DNA of 12,548 nucleotides from Bacteroidales bacterium UBA1215. Its GTDB lineage: Bacteria; Bacteroidota; Bacteroidia; Bacteroidales; WCHB1-69. Under the pieces are notes generated by a model. That model ran no database searches, was not told where the DNA came from, and was given only the letters and a program-made list of their open reading frames with translations. Shown here in pieces: positions 1 through 7,247 of the stretch (its first letter is position 1; each line of letters starts with the position of its first letter). Made by a program: the position numbers and the translations under genes. The DNA lies in NCBI GenBank assembly GCA_002309475.1, contig DBXJ01000056.1, forward strand, positions 1-12,548, written 5' to 3'.

Positions 1-144
1 GGAGAATGGGGGTTCAGGGAATTCACCCATCCGCAAACCGTCCTCAAAGGTCGCACTTGTTGTAATTTGCCCTTGCGGGAACATCCCTATGGCGGAAAAG
101 CAGAGAAAATCAAATTGGCAATATTACGCAAGTTTGAAAGGTAA
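1..144 (+). CDS. C-terminal fragment of an unrecognised protein (5' partial)
   Basis: An open frame runs from the first base of the window to a TAA at 142-144 and gives 47 residues with no internal start, so it must be the end of a gene that begins outside the window. The visible part contains CNLPLREHPYGG followed by a basic, helical-looking tail (KAEKIKLAILRKFER). I do not recognise the family. The fragment is followed by a proper terminator hairpin, which supports a real gene end. Its base composition (67 of 144 bases G or C, about 47%) is higher than in neighbouring genes (about 37% in a sampled 60 bases of the acetyl-CoA synthetase gene). The alternative is a chance open frame, which is possible for a piece this short. 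Confidence 0.5.
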   Translation, partial: GEWGFREFTHPQTVLKGRTCCNLPLREHPYGGKAEKIKLAILRKFER

Positions 145-196
145 ATGTCAATGAATAAAAGTTGATTGGCTTGAAATTCAGTGAATAATAGAATAA

Positions 197-226
197 AAAA
201 AGAGTTGCCCGAAAGCAACTCTTTTT
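197..226. terminator. Bidirectional intrinsic terminator between convergent genes
   Basis: A perfect 12-bp inverted repeat (197-208 with 215-226) encloses a 6-base loop, CCGAAA. The core is AGAGTTGC/GCAACTCT with an A-run on the left and a T-run on the right, so a U-tract follows the hairpin in either direction. It lies 52 nt after the + strand stop at 144 and 18 nt past the - strand stop at 245, exactly between two convergent genes. It is therefore likely to terminate both. Confidence 0.88.
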
Positions 227-244
227 ATGGTCAATTTCCTATCA

Positions 245-1894
245 TTATTTGTATAAGAAACGTTTAATACTCATTTTCGGAGTCTTTTGGAAAGGCTCGT
301 TCATCAATTCAAATTTCACCACCTTGCTATAAGCAGGCATTTGCAGGTTGGCAGTTGCTCTATTTTCTTCCATCAATGCGATTAATGCTTGTTCGTTCAA
401 TCCGTCTTCGGTGGCTTTTTTTCTATCGGGATAAACCAGTGCTACCAATTGTTTGTTACGTTCTACAACAATGGATTCCACTACATAATTTAAATTGTTG
501 ATTTTGTCTTCAATTTCTTCAGGATAGATATTTTGTCCGCTATCGGTAAGAATCATACTTTTGCATCTGCCTTTGATAAAAATATTGCCGTCTTTATCAA
601 TAGTTCCCATATCACCTGTACGCAACCATTGTCCGTCTTCTGTAAAAGTAGCTTTGGTGGCTTCCTCGTTTTTGTAGTAGCCCATCATCACATTGTCGCC
701 TTTTACTAATATTTCACCGGAAATCTTTTCAGGATTTGCCGAATCAATCTTGATTTCCATTCTGTCAACAATGGTACCGCAAGAACCTTTTTTGAAGGTT
801 TTCCATTCGTGGTAGCCTATCAATGGAGCACATTCTGTCATACCATAGCCGACAGTGTAGGGCATCTTTATTTGTTGCATAATTTTTTCAATGTCTTGAT
901 TCAAAGCAGCACCACCTAAGATCAAAACTCTCATATTGCCGCCAAAGAATGCCAATAGTTTTTCTCTGATTTTCTTGGCTACCAATCCGCGAGTGATAGG
1001 ATTGCTCATCAAGAATTTAACGGGTTGTTTGCTAATAGTTGGTATAACAGCATTTTTGAAGATTTTTTCTACTACCAAGGGCACGGTTAATACCAAATAT
1101 GGTTTTACGTCTGCCAAACCTTTCATCAAGATTTGCGGAGTAGGAGTTTTTCCTAAGAAATAAATGGTGCAGCCGCCTGCTATAGGATAAATGAATTCAA
1201 ATGCCATGCCAAACATGTGTGCCAATGGCAACATAGACAAAACAGTGTCACCTGGACCATTAGGAATATTTTCTAAACCGAAATCTATATTGGAACTGAT
1301 GTTTCTATTGGTCAGCATAACACCTTTAGGATCGCTGGTGGTACCGGAAGTGTAGTTAATGATGGCCAATTCATCTAAATTGTCGGTAGTGTAATGTACA
1401 TCGTTAGGACCAAAACCGTTTGGATGGCGTTCTGCAAATTTCTTGGCAACGCGTTCCATAAATTCGGCAGGTTGTTCCGTGATGGTTTTGGTGTACAAAA
1501 CTTCCGGTTCTACAGAAATGGCCATGTTCAAATGTGTGAAATGGCTGCTATCCATCAAATCCCATTTCTTCTTGTCAATAAACAAAAATTTGGCTTCAGA
1601 GTGTTCTACCAAGTGGGTTACACTTTCCGGAGTAAAATCATATAGAATGGGTACCATAACGGCTCCATAACTGCCAATGGCTAAAAATACATTAGCCCAT
1701 TGCGCACTATTAGGCATACAAATAGCAACTTTATCTTTCTTTTTTATACCTAATTCTTCAAAGATGATGTGATATTGTTCTATTGTTTTGGCTACATCAC
1801 CAAAGGTGTATTCTTTCCCACCATAATTACATAATGCAAGTCTGTCCCAATTGTGTACGACTGCATCTTGAAAACGTGACAAATAATGTTTCAT
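245..1894 (-). CDS. AMP-dependent acyl-CoA synthetase (long-chain fatty acid-CoA ligase type)
   Basis: This 549-residue cytoplasmic enzyme belongs to the ANL (AMP-binding) superfamily, which activates a carboxylate with ATP and passes the acyl group to CoA. Visible motifs in order are the phosphate-binding loop YTSGTTSDPKGVMLTN (181-196), the A5 motif YGMTE (350-354), the hinge-region TGD (426-428) and GRCKSMILTDSGQNIYPEEIE (442-462). The C-terminal subdomain ends KTPKMSIKRFLYK. The loop has Ser where the common signature has a second Gly (SGTTS for SGTTG). The C-terminal lysine motif is also unusual: Ser542 falls where the catalytic Lys of the usual K-[IL]-x-R motif would sit, with Lys540 and Lys544 beside it. 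A long-chain fatty acid substrate is inferred from overall similarity; a medium-chain or aryl acid is possible. The gene is transcribed alone, divergently from the lipoprotein gene, from a promoter at 1936-1964. The start at 1894 is an ATG 42 nt inside that promoter and precedes a typical N-terminus. Confidence 0.9.
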   Translation of the reverse strand: MKHYLSRFQDAVVHNWDRLALCNYGGKEYTFGDVAKTIEQYHIIFEELGIKKKDKVAICMPNSAQWANVFLAIGSYGAVMVPILYDFTPESVTHLVEHSEAKFLFIDKKKWDLMDSSHFTHLNMAISVEPEVLYTKTITEQPAEFMERVAKKFAERHPNGFGPNDVHYTTDNLDELAIINYTSGTTSDPKGVMLTNRNISSNIDFGLENIPNGPGDTVLSMLPLAHMFGMAFEFIYPIAGGCTIYFLGKTPTPQILMKGLADVKPYLVLTVPLVVEKIFKNAVIPTISKQPVKFLMSNPITRGLVAKKIREKLLAFFGGNMRVLILGGAALNQDIEKIMQQIKMPYTVGYGMTECAPLIGYHEWKTFKKGSCGTIVDRMEIKIDSANPEKISGEILVKGDNVMMGYYKNEEATKATFTEDGQWLRTGDMGTIDKDGNIFIKGRCKSMILTDSGQNIYPEEIEDKINNLNYVVESIVVERNKQLVALVYPDRKKATEDGLNEQALIALMEENRATANLQMPAYSKVVKFELMNEPFQKTPKMSIKRFLYK

Positions 1895-1935
1895 ATTTTA
1901 TATCTTTTTATGTCTTTATAATCAAAAATAATCTG

Positions 1936-1964
1936 CAAAATTACAACTTTTTTTTCAAAACAAA
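1936..1964 (-). promoter_or_regulatory. Bacteroidetes-type promoter of the acyl-CoA synthetase gene
   Basis: Read on the - strand, TAATTTTG (1943 to 1936) matches the Bacteroidetes -7 consensus TAnnTTTG. A TTTG at 1964-1961 lies 17 nt upstream and could be the -33 element. The start codon is about 40 nt downstream, which leaves a short A-rich leader with no Shine-Dalgarno. The match is by eye; the -33 element is the less certain half. Confidence 0.6.
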
Positions 1965-2075
1965 TCTTTTTATGAAACAAATTAACATTAAAAAATAAAA
2001 TACAGGACAATAAACCATTTGAAAAAAACGTTATAGAACAATAATAAATAGTTGTTTAACATTAAAATATTAAAT

Positions 2076-2642
2076 ATGAAAAAAGTTAGCATAACTTTAT
2101 TAGTCGTAAGCATAGTGCTGTTCCTATCAGGTTGTTCTGTATTGGAACAAACAAAAACACTTACACAGTGTTCTTACAATCTTACAGGTATTTCCAACGT
2201 AAAAATTGCAGGTGTAAGTTTAGACAAAGTAACCGATGTCAGTCAATTGAATTTGATGGATGCCGCCAAGATAGTAGCAGCCATAGCGTCAAAAACAGCT
2301 CAAATATCGTTTGATGCCAATGTGGCAGTAAAAAATCCGACTGTCAATACAGCCACCATTAACAAGTTGGATTGGAAAATACTATTGGAAGGTAATGAAA
2401 TTTTGGAAGGAACAAAAACAACACCGACTGTTATCACCGGCAATGGCACCACCAATGCCACTATCAATGCTTCAGTGGATGCTGTTAAATTGTTAAATAA
2501 GAATACTTTGGATGATGTAATCAATCTTTATAAAAGTATAAAAGGTACCAGCAATACCAAATCAAATATTTCTGTCAAGGTGAAACCAACCATTAATAAC
2601 TATACCGCTCCGGCGTATATTACCATTAATTCAAGCATTTAA
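2076..2642 (+). CDS. LEA type 2 / WHy-domain-like lipoprotein
   Basis: The product has 188 residues. It opens with a lipoprotein signal peptide: basic MKK, a hydrophobic stretch, then the lipobox LSGC with the lipidated Cys at residue 20. It should be exported and anchored in a membrane. The mature part carries a pattern typical of the LEA-14/WHy (water stress and hypersensitive response) fold: AVKNPTVNTATINKLDWKIL, then LEGNEILEGT, then a Thr/Asn-rich strand ending in NATINASVDA. In that family a single beta-sandwich contains a conserved Asn-Pro and a G-containing turn. The biochemical role in bacteria is unsettled; protein or membrane protection under stress is usually proposed. I chose ATG 2076 over the in-frame TTG at 2052 because it places the basic residues directly at the signal peptide start. 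The gene is monocistronic, with its own terminator at 2681-2709. I saw no clear TAnnTTTG promoter upstream. Confidence 0.75.
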   Translation: MKKVSITLLVVSIVLFLSGCSVLEQTKTLTQCSYNLTGISNVKIAGVSLDKVTDVSQLNLMDAAKIVAAIASKTAQISFDANVAVKNPTVNTATINKLDWKILLEGNEILEGTKTTPTVITGNGTTNATINASVDAVKLLNKNTLDDVINLYKSIKGTSNTKSNISVKVKPTINNYTAPAYITINSSI

Positions 2643-2680
2643 AAAGAACTTTTGTTGAAAACTTGTAGAGAATAAATATG

Positions 2681-2709
2681 AAAAAAGCAGTTTTAAACTG
2701 CTTTTTTTT
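2681..2709 (+). terminator. Intrinsic terminator after the lipoprotein gene
   Basis: A perfect 13-base inverted repeat (2681-2693 with 2695-2707) has GCAGTTT/AAACTGC at its core, an A-run before it and eight T after the last C. The hairpin begins 38 nt past the lipoprotein stop codon. The symmetric A and T runs could let it act on the opposite strand too, but no - strand gene ends here. Confidence 0.88.
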
Positions 2710-2850
2710 ATGCTTGCTTGTTAACAAAAACAAAATATAATTAAAAGAATTTCAATTTATTAAAATAAAATAAAAGAGAAATATTCTTAAGAGACAAATA
2801 TAAAGTTTTTATTTATCCATTATAATGACGTATGACATCGCTTTTTTTTG

Positions 2851-2858
2851 TATTTTTG
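2851..2858 (+). promoter_or_regulatory. Bacteroidetes-type promoter (-7 element) of the acetyl-CoA synthetase cluster
   Basis: TATTTTTG followed by C matches the Bacteroidetes -7 consensus TAnnTTTG. The -33 region is weak: TATG at 2831-2834 is the nearest candidate. Transcription should begin a few bases downstream, giving a leader of roughly 70 nt that is almost entirely A and T with no Shine-Dalgarno before ATG 2935. The rest of the 292-nt gap between the lipoprotein gene and this cluster holds the terminator and featureless AT-rich DNA. Confidence 0.6.
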
Positions 2859-2934
2859 CAAATTATTCGATGAAAATATAAGTAAAATATAACTTATTGA
2901 TAAATAGATTGTTAAAAATATAAAATATAATATA

Positions 2935-4995
2935 ATGATAAACGAGAAATTATTAAATCCAAGTTCCATAGTAGTAGTAGGAGCATCTGCCGATATTCAC
3001 AAACCGGGTGGAAAAGTATTGAAAAATTTATTGAACTGTGGTTTCAAAGGAGCATTGTATGCTGTCAATCCTAAGGAAACTGAAGTACAAGGTATTAAAT
3101 GTTATGCTAAAGTGGACGATTTGCCACAAGTGGATTGTGCTATTTTGGCCATAGCTGCCAAATATTGTCCGTCAACAGTTGATATATTGGCTCACCAAAA
3201 ACAAACGGGCGGTTTTATCATCGTTTCTGCAGGTTTTGGTGAAGAAAACGAAGAAGGTGCAAGATTGGAAAAACAAATTGTCGATACTATCAATAGTGTA
3301 GGTGGCAGTTTGATAGGTCCTAATTGTACAGGATTCTTAAATACTAACTATTGTGGTGCTTTCGATGCACCTATCCCTCCATTAGATCCTCACGGAGTTG
3401 ATTTTATTACCGGTTCCGGTGCCACCGCTGTATTTATCAAAGAATATGGTATTTCTAACGGATTGACATTTAATAGCGTATGGGCTGTCGGAAATTCTGC
3501 TCAAATGGGTATAGAAGATGTGTTGGAACATTTAGACAACACTTTCGATCCGGAAAAGAGCTCCAGAGTGATTATGCTTTATATGGAGAAAATCAATGCA
3601 CCGCAAAAATTGTTAAAACATTCTCGCTCTTTAATTAACAAGGGATGTAAAATTGCCGCTATCAAATCAGGTGGTTCTGCTGCAGGTAGCAGAGCGGCAT
3701 CTTCTCATACAGGTGCTTTGGCTACCAACGATGCTGCAGTTGACGCATTGTTTAGAAAAGCCGGCATTGTGCGCTGTCAAAATAGAGAGGAATTGACAAC
3801 CGTTTGTGAAATATTTATGCATCCGGAAGTAAAAGGTAAAAATATGGCGGTGATAACACACGCAGGTGGTCCGGCTGTCATGTTGACAGATGTGCTTTCC
3901 AATAATGGAATGGATGTGCCTCATATAGAAGGTCCTAAAGCTGATGAATTATTGAAAAAATTGTTTGCAGGTTCTTCGGTAGGCAATCCTATTGACTTTT
4001 TGGCAACAGGTACTGCCGAACAATTAGGATATATTATCGATGCTTGTGAAAATGATTTCGACAACATAGATTGTATGTGCGTTATATTCGGTTCCCCGGG
4101 ATTGTTTGCAAATTGGGAAGTATATGAGGTGTTGGACCAAAAAATGAAAACTTGCAAGAAACCTATTTTCCCAATCATTCCTTCTATCATCAATGTGAAA
4201 GAAGAAATTGCAGATTTCATCCAAAACAAACATCGTATCAATTTCCCGGAAGAATGTGTTTTCGGAAATGCTTTGTGCAAAGTGTATAATACACCCAAAC
4301 CACAACCGGAACATGTTGAATTGCCAAAGATAGATGTGGAACGTATTAGAAAAACCGTTGACCGTTGTGGTAATGGATATATGGAAATTGCCGACTATAA
4401 CGAATTGTTGGATGCTGCCGGTATCGCCCGTAAACGCAGCGTAGAGGTAGATAAAAAAGAAGATGCCCTACAATTTGCAAAAGAAGTAGGCTATCCTTTG
4501 GTAATGAAAGTTGTTGGTCCCTTGCACAAGTCTGATGTAGGCGGTGTTACATTGAATGTTCGTGATATTGAAACGGTAGATAAAGAATTTGACCGATTGA
4601 TGGCCATTAAAGATACCTATGCCGTAGAAATGTATCCTATGTTGGATGGAACAGATGTTTATATTGGCGCTATTCGTGATGACAAATTCGGACATCAAGT
4701 ATTCTTCGGCTTAGGCGGCATTTTTATTGAAGTATTGAAAGATGTTCAGTCAGCATTGGCACCTATCACTGCAGATGAGGCAAAAGATATGCTCAAAAAA
4801 CTACGCGGTTATAAGATATTAGAAGGTGTTCGTGGTCAAGATCCTGTCAATATCGACTTATATGCAGAACAAATTGCCAGAGTGAGTGCATTGGTTATGG
4901 CAGCTCCTGAAATTGCTGAAATGGATTTAAACCCATTGTTAGGTAATCCTAAGGCAGTGGTTGCAGTTGATGCACGTATAAGATTGGAAAAATAA
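2935..4995 (+). CDS. Acetate-CoA ligase (ADP-forming), fused alpha-beta subunits
   Basis: This 686-residue cytoplasmic enzyme should catalyse acetyl-CoA + ADP + Pi to acetate + ATP + CoA, conserving energy at the end of fermentation; other acyl-CoA substrates are possible. The order is alpha then beta. A CoA-binding Rossmann-like domain (about 1-95) starts with VVVGAS and AVNPK. CoA-ligase domains follow (about 150-450), containing SHTGALA with His258, the site that matches the phosphorylated alpha-subunit histidine of this family. An ATP-grasp domain (about 475-686) carries HKSDVGGV with His531, equivalent to the beta-subunit phosphohistidine. Its end has the typical FGLGGIFIEVLKDV, GVRGQDP and EMDLNPLL. 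In several archaea the two subunits are separate genes. There is no GNAT domain, which argues against a Pat-type protein acetyltransferase. It is the first gene of a cluster, and its TAA overlaps the next ATG. Confidence 0.92.
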   Translation: MINEKLLNPSSIVVVGASADIHKPGGKVLKNLLNCGFKGALYAVNPKETEVQGIKCYAKVDDLPQVDCAILAIAAKYCPSTVDILAHQKQTGGFIIVSAGFGEENEEGARLEKQIVDTINSVGGSLIGPNCTGFLNTNYCGAFDAPIPPLDPHGVDFITGSGATAVFIKEYGISNGLTFNSVWAVGNSAQMGIEDVLEHLDNTFDPEKSSRVIMLYMEKINAPQKLLKHSRSLINKGCKIAAIKSGGSAAGSRAASSHTGALATNDAAVDALFRKAGIVRCQNREELTTVCEIFMHPEVKGKNMAVITHAGGPAVMLTDVLSNNGMDVPHIEGPKADELLKKLFAGSSVGNPIDFLATGTAEQLGYIIDACENDFDNIDCMCVIFGSPGLFANWEVYEVLDQKMKTCKKPIFPIIPSIINVKEEIADFIQNKHRINFPEECVFGNALCKVYNTPKPQPEHVELPKIDVERIRKTVDRCGNGYMEIADYNELLDAAGIARKRSVEVDKKEDALQFAKEVGYPLVMKVVGPLHKSDVGGVTLNVRDIETVDKEFDRLMAIKDTYAVEMYPMLDGTDVYIGAIRDDKFGHQVFFGLGGIFIEVLKDVQSALAPITADEAKDMLKKLRGYKILEGVRGQDPVNIDLYAEQIARVSALVMAAPEIAEMDLNPLLGNPKAVVAVDARIRLEK

Positions 4996-5432
4996 TGAAA
5001 TATATTCTGTTTGTCTTGTCATTGGCATGCAGTAGCATAGCTGTTGCCCAGAAGGAAAACGACCTTTTGGGCAAACAGTTTTATCGTGCCGATAAAAAAG
5101 CTGCTGTTTGTTTCTACAAAGGCGAAAATGGTTACGAAGCCCGTACCATTTGGCTCATGTATCCATTAGACAAAAAAACAGGAAAACCCAGAACCGACAA
5201 ATACAATCCCGACATAAGCAAACGTTCTACTCCATTGATAGGCTTATCGGTGATGTATAATCTTAAATATCAAAACAATTCATGGATCGGAGAGGCCTAT
5301 CATCCCGCTCATGGTCTTACTGCTCAAGTGGAACTTTCTCTTACAAAAGACGGCAACTTGAAAGTAACAGGTAGAAAGTGGGGCATTACAAAGTCGGAAA
5401 TTTGGGAAAAAGTTGAAAAAAATCTACAATAA
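4995..5432 (+). CDS. DUF2147-like secreted protein
   Basis: The product has 145 residues with an N-terminal signal peptide (MKYILFVLSLACSSIAVAQ, probable cut after AVA), so it is exported to the periplasm. The mature part resembles the DUF2147 family: a G-x-x-[FW] opening (LLGKQFY), an internal charged region in which GKPRTDKYNPD precedes PLIGLSVMYNLKY, the WIGEAYHPAHG turn where the family has W-x-G-x-I-Y-x-P-x-x-G, and a LKVTGRKWG...EIWEKV ending. The family has no established function; a small lipocalin-like beta-barrel is suspected. ATG 4995 overlaps the stop of the preceding synthetase as TAATG, so its translation is probably coupled. A family match by pattern is likely, but I cannot run a profile search. 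Confidence 0.75.
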   Translation: MKYILFVLSLACSSIAVAQKENDLLGKQFYRADKKAAVCFYKGENGYEARTIWLMYPLDKKTGKPRTDKYNPDISKRSTPLIGLSVMYNLKYQNNSWIGEAYHPAHGLTAQVELSLTKDGNLKVTGRKWGITKSEIWEKVEKNLQ

Positions 5433-5442
5433 AAAACAAAAG

Positions 5443-6495
5443 ATGGAAAAAATATTAATTACAGGAGGTGCAGGTTTTATCGGTTCACATGTAGTACGCT
5501 TATTTGTTAACAAATATCCGCACTATCAAATCTATAATTTGGATAAATTGACCTATGCCGGCAATTTGGAAAATTTGAAAGATGTAGAAAACAAGCCCAA
5601 CTATCATTTTATAAAAGGCGATATTGTTGATACTAATTTTATTAACCAATTGTTTGAAAAACATCAATTTGACGCAGTTATTCATTTGGCTGCCGAATCA
5701 CATGTAGATCGTTCTATTCATGCACCGATGGATTTTATTTATACCAACATAGTGGGAACTGCCAACTTGTTGAATGCTGCCAAAAATATTTGGGCGGAAA
5801 ATATGGAAGGACATCGTTTCTATCATATTTCTACCGATGAGGTGTATGGTTCCTTAGGCAACGAAGGCGTTTTTGTGGAAACTACTCCATATAGCCCGCA
5901 TAGTCCCTATTCCGCATCAAAAGCAAGTTCCGATCACTTGGTAAGGGCTTATCACGATACTTTTGGCATGCCGAATGTTATCTCCAATTGTTCGAATAAT
6001 TATGGCCCTAATCAATTTCCGGAAAAGTTAATACCATTGTTTATCAACAATATACTTCATAAAAAACCATTGCCGGTTTATGGCAAAGGACTGAATGTAA
6101 GAGATTGGTTGTATGTGGAAGACCATGCCAAAGCTATTGACACCATTTTCCACAATGGAAAATCAGGAGAAACCTATAATGTCGGCGGCAACAACGAATG
6201 GGCCAATATAGATTTAATCAAAAAGTTGATAGAAATTGTTGACGAACAACTCGGAAATCCTCAAGGAACATCTTTGTCGTTGATAACATATGTAAAAGAT
6301 AGGGCAGGTCATGATCTAAGGTATGCTATAGATGCTACAAAATTGAGAACAACATTGGGTTGGGAACCGACTATCAAATTTGCCGAAGGCTTTTATTTGA
6401 CAGTAAAATGGTATTTAAATAATCAAGAATGGCTGCAGCATGTTACCTCCGGAGACTACCAAAAATATTATGAGGAAATGTATGCCAATAGGTAA
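5443..6495 (+). CDS. rfbB: dTDP-glucose 4,6-dehydratase (RmlB)
   Basis: The enzyme converts dTDP-D-glucose to dTDP-4-keto-6-deoxy-D-glucose, the second step of dTDP-L-rhamnose and other deoxysugar synthesis, in the cytoplasm with tightly bound NAD. All signatures of the extended short-chain dehydrogenases are visible in 350 residues, the usual length: GGAGFIGSH near the N-terminus, HLAAESHVDRSI, the catalytic STDEVYG (Thr131, Asp132, Glu133), YSASK (Tyr156, Lys160), NNYGPNQFPEKLIPLFI, the substrate-binding GLNVRDWLYVEDHA and the closing DRAGHDLRYAID. ATG 5443 is preferred to the in-frame TTG at 5413, because the TTG would lie inside the preceding gene and add a basic leader. The gap to the upstream stop is 10 nt and A-rich. 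The other rml genes (A, C, D) are not in this window. Confidence 0.95.
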   Translation: MEKILITGGAGFIGSHVVRLFVNKYPHYQIYNLDKLTYAGNLENLKDVENKPNYHFIKGDIVDTNFINQLFEKHQFDAVIHLAAESHVDRSIHAPMDFIYTNIVGTANLLNAAKNIWAENMEGHRFYHISTDEVYGSLGNEGVFVETTPYSPHSPYSASKASSDHLVRAYHDTFGMPNVISNCSNNYGPNQFPEKLIPLFINNILHKKPLPVYGKGLNVRDWLYVEDHAKAIDTIFHNGKSGETYNVGGNNEWANIDLIKKLIEIVDEQLGNPQGTSLSLITYVKDRAGHDLRYAIDATKLRTTLGWEPTIKFAEGFYLTVKWYLNNQEWLQHVTSGDYQKYYEEMYANR

Positions 6496-7183
6496 AAAGT
6501 ATTTGTTGTTGTTCATATTTTACTCTTTAATGACAGCCATCTGTGCACAACAGGTGACAACGTCAGTAAAGCGGGATATTGTTGCCAATAAGGTGCAGAT
6601 TTCCACACATTTGAAAGACATACCTGTTGATGGACGAATTCGTTTTCAACAGGTATTACCGAATAATGCCACTATAGCGGAAACCCATTTTGAAAATTTT
6701 CTTTGGGATACAAGCCATTCCATGCTGACAATCCTATCGGAAAATTGTCAACCTATTGAAGATAAGTGTTTTAATTATACACTTTCGTTTACTGCAGACA
6801 TTAATAGCCTTTCTTTGGGACCTTCTGCTGTGATGTATGAACAAAAAGATGGTCAAGTAAACAAAATTACTACAGCAGCTCATACCTTTTATTTGAACAA
6901 TTTTGATTGTCATGCTGATGTTAGTCAAATAGATACGGTTCAAATTGTTGATAAACAAGGGTATTATTTGCAAATAAGTGCCAGCACCGCTCGGCAATCT
7001 ATCAATGCCTTGTCTAAACAAGTACATTTGCAAAACGGAGATATCATGGTGGAGCAAAAAAGTGGTAAATATTATCGTTATCGAATAGGTGTTTTTGCTA
7101 CCCAAGAACAGTTGGCGGAAAAATTGACCTATTATCGACAATATGTACCCGATGCTTTTGTTCCGCGAGATAGTTGGCAGTAA
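6482..7183 (+). CDS. Secreted protein with a SPOR-like C-terminal domain, N-terminal part unrecognised
   Basis: The product has 233 residues. A signal peptide (KK, then a hydrophobic run LLLFIFYSLMTAICA before QQ) predicts export. Residues about 30-150 are beta-rich with several hydrophobic strands and three Cys; I recognise no family. Residues about 161-225 look like a SPOR domain: YYLQISAS at the start, an alternating middle, YYRYRIGVFATQEQLAEKL, and a closing YVPDAFVP. SPOR domains bind denuded peptidoglycan glycans and often mark division or remodelling proteins. I chose ATG 6482 because GAGG (6472-6475) sits 6 nt before it; ATG 6470 or 6440 would lengthen the N-terminus ahead of the signal peptide. 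The gene overlaps the end of rfbB by 14 nt in another frame, so it is probably cotranscribed. No terminator is visible after it. Confidence 0.7.
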   Translation: MPIGKKYLLLFIFYSLMTAICAQQVTTSVKRDIVANKVQISTHLKDIPVDGRIRFQQVLPNNATIAETHFENFLWDTSHSMLTILSENCQPIEDKCFNYTLSFTADINSLSLGPSAVMYEQKDGQVNKITTAAHTFYLNNFDCHADVSQIDTVQIVDKQGYYLQISASTARQSINALSKQVHLQNGDIMVEQKSGKYYRYRIGVFATQEQLAEKLTYYRQYVPDAFVPRDSWQ

Positions 7184-7211
7184 ATAAAAAATCTATTTCA
7201 AAAAAAAATGT

Positions 7212-7219
7212 TATCTTTG
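7212..7219 (+). promoter_or_regulatory. Bacteroidetes-type promoter (-7 element) before the T9SS cargo gene
   Basis: TATCTTTG followed by C is a very good match to the Bacteroidetes -7 element TAnnTTTG. It lies 28 nt before ATG 7248, in a 64-nt gap that follows the SPOR-like gene. No good -33 TTTG is seen at the expected spacing; the region upstream is A-rich. It probably drives 7248-12491, perhaps in addition to read-through from the upstream cluster. Confidence 0.65.
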
Positions 7220-7247
7220 CCATTTAAAGTTGTAAAATGACGAAATA

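Noticed and set aside
936..1998. Several + strand open frames of 60-90 residues opposite the acyl-CoA synthetase
   Set aside because: They overlap a clearly functional - strand gene, have no start context and no recognisable features.
2052..2075. TTG start eight codons upstream of the lipoprotein ATG
   Set aside because: It adds eight residues ahead of an otherwise ideal lipoprotein signal peptide; the ATG at 2076 is the better start.
3667..4314. Three - strand open frames under the acetyl-CoA synthetase
   Set aside because: They are antisense shadows of a gene with all its family motifs intact.
2935..4995. Reading the synthetase as a Pat-type protein lysine acetyltransferase
   Set aside because: No GNAT domain is present; the protein ends with the ATP-grasp domain.
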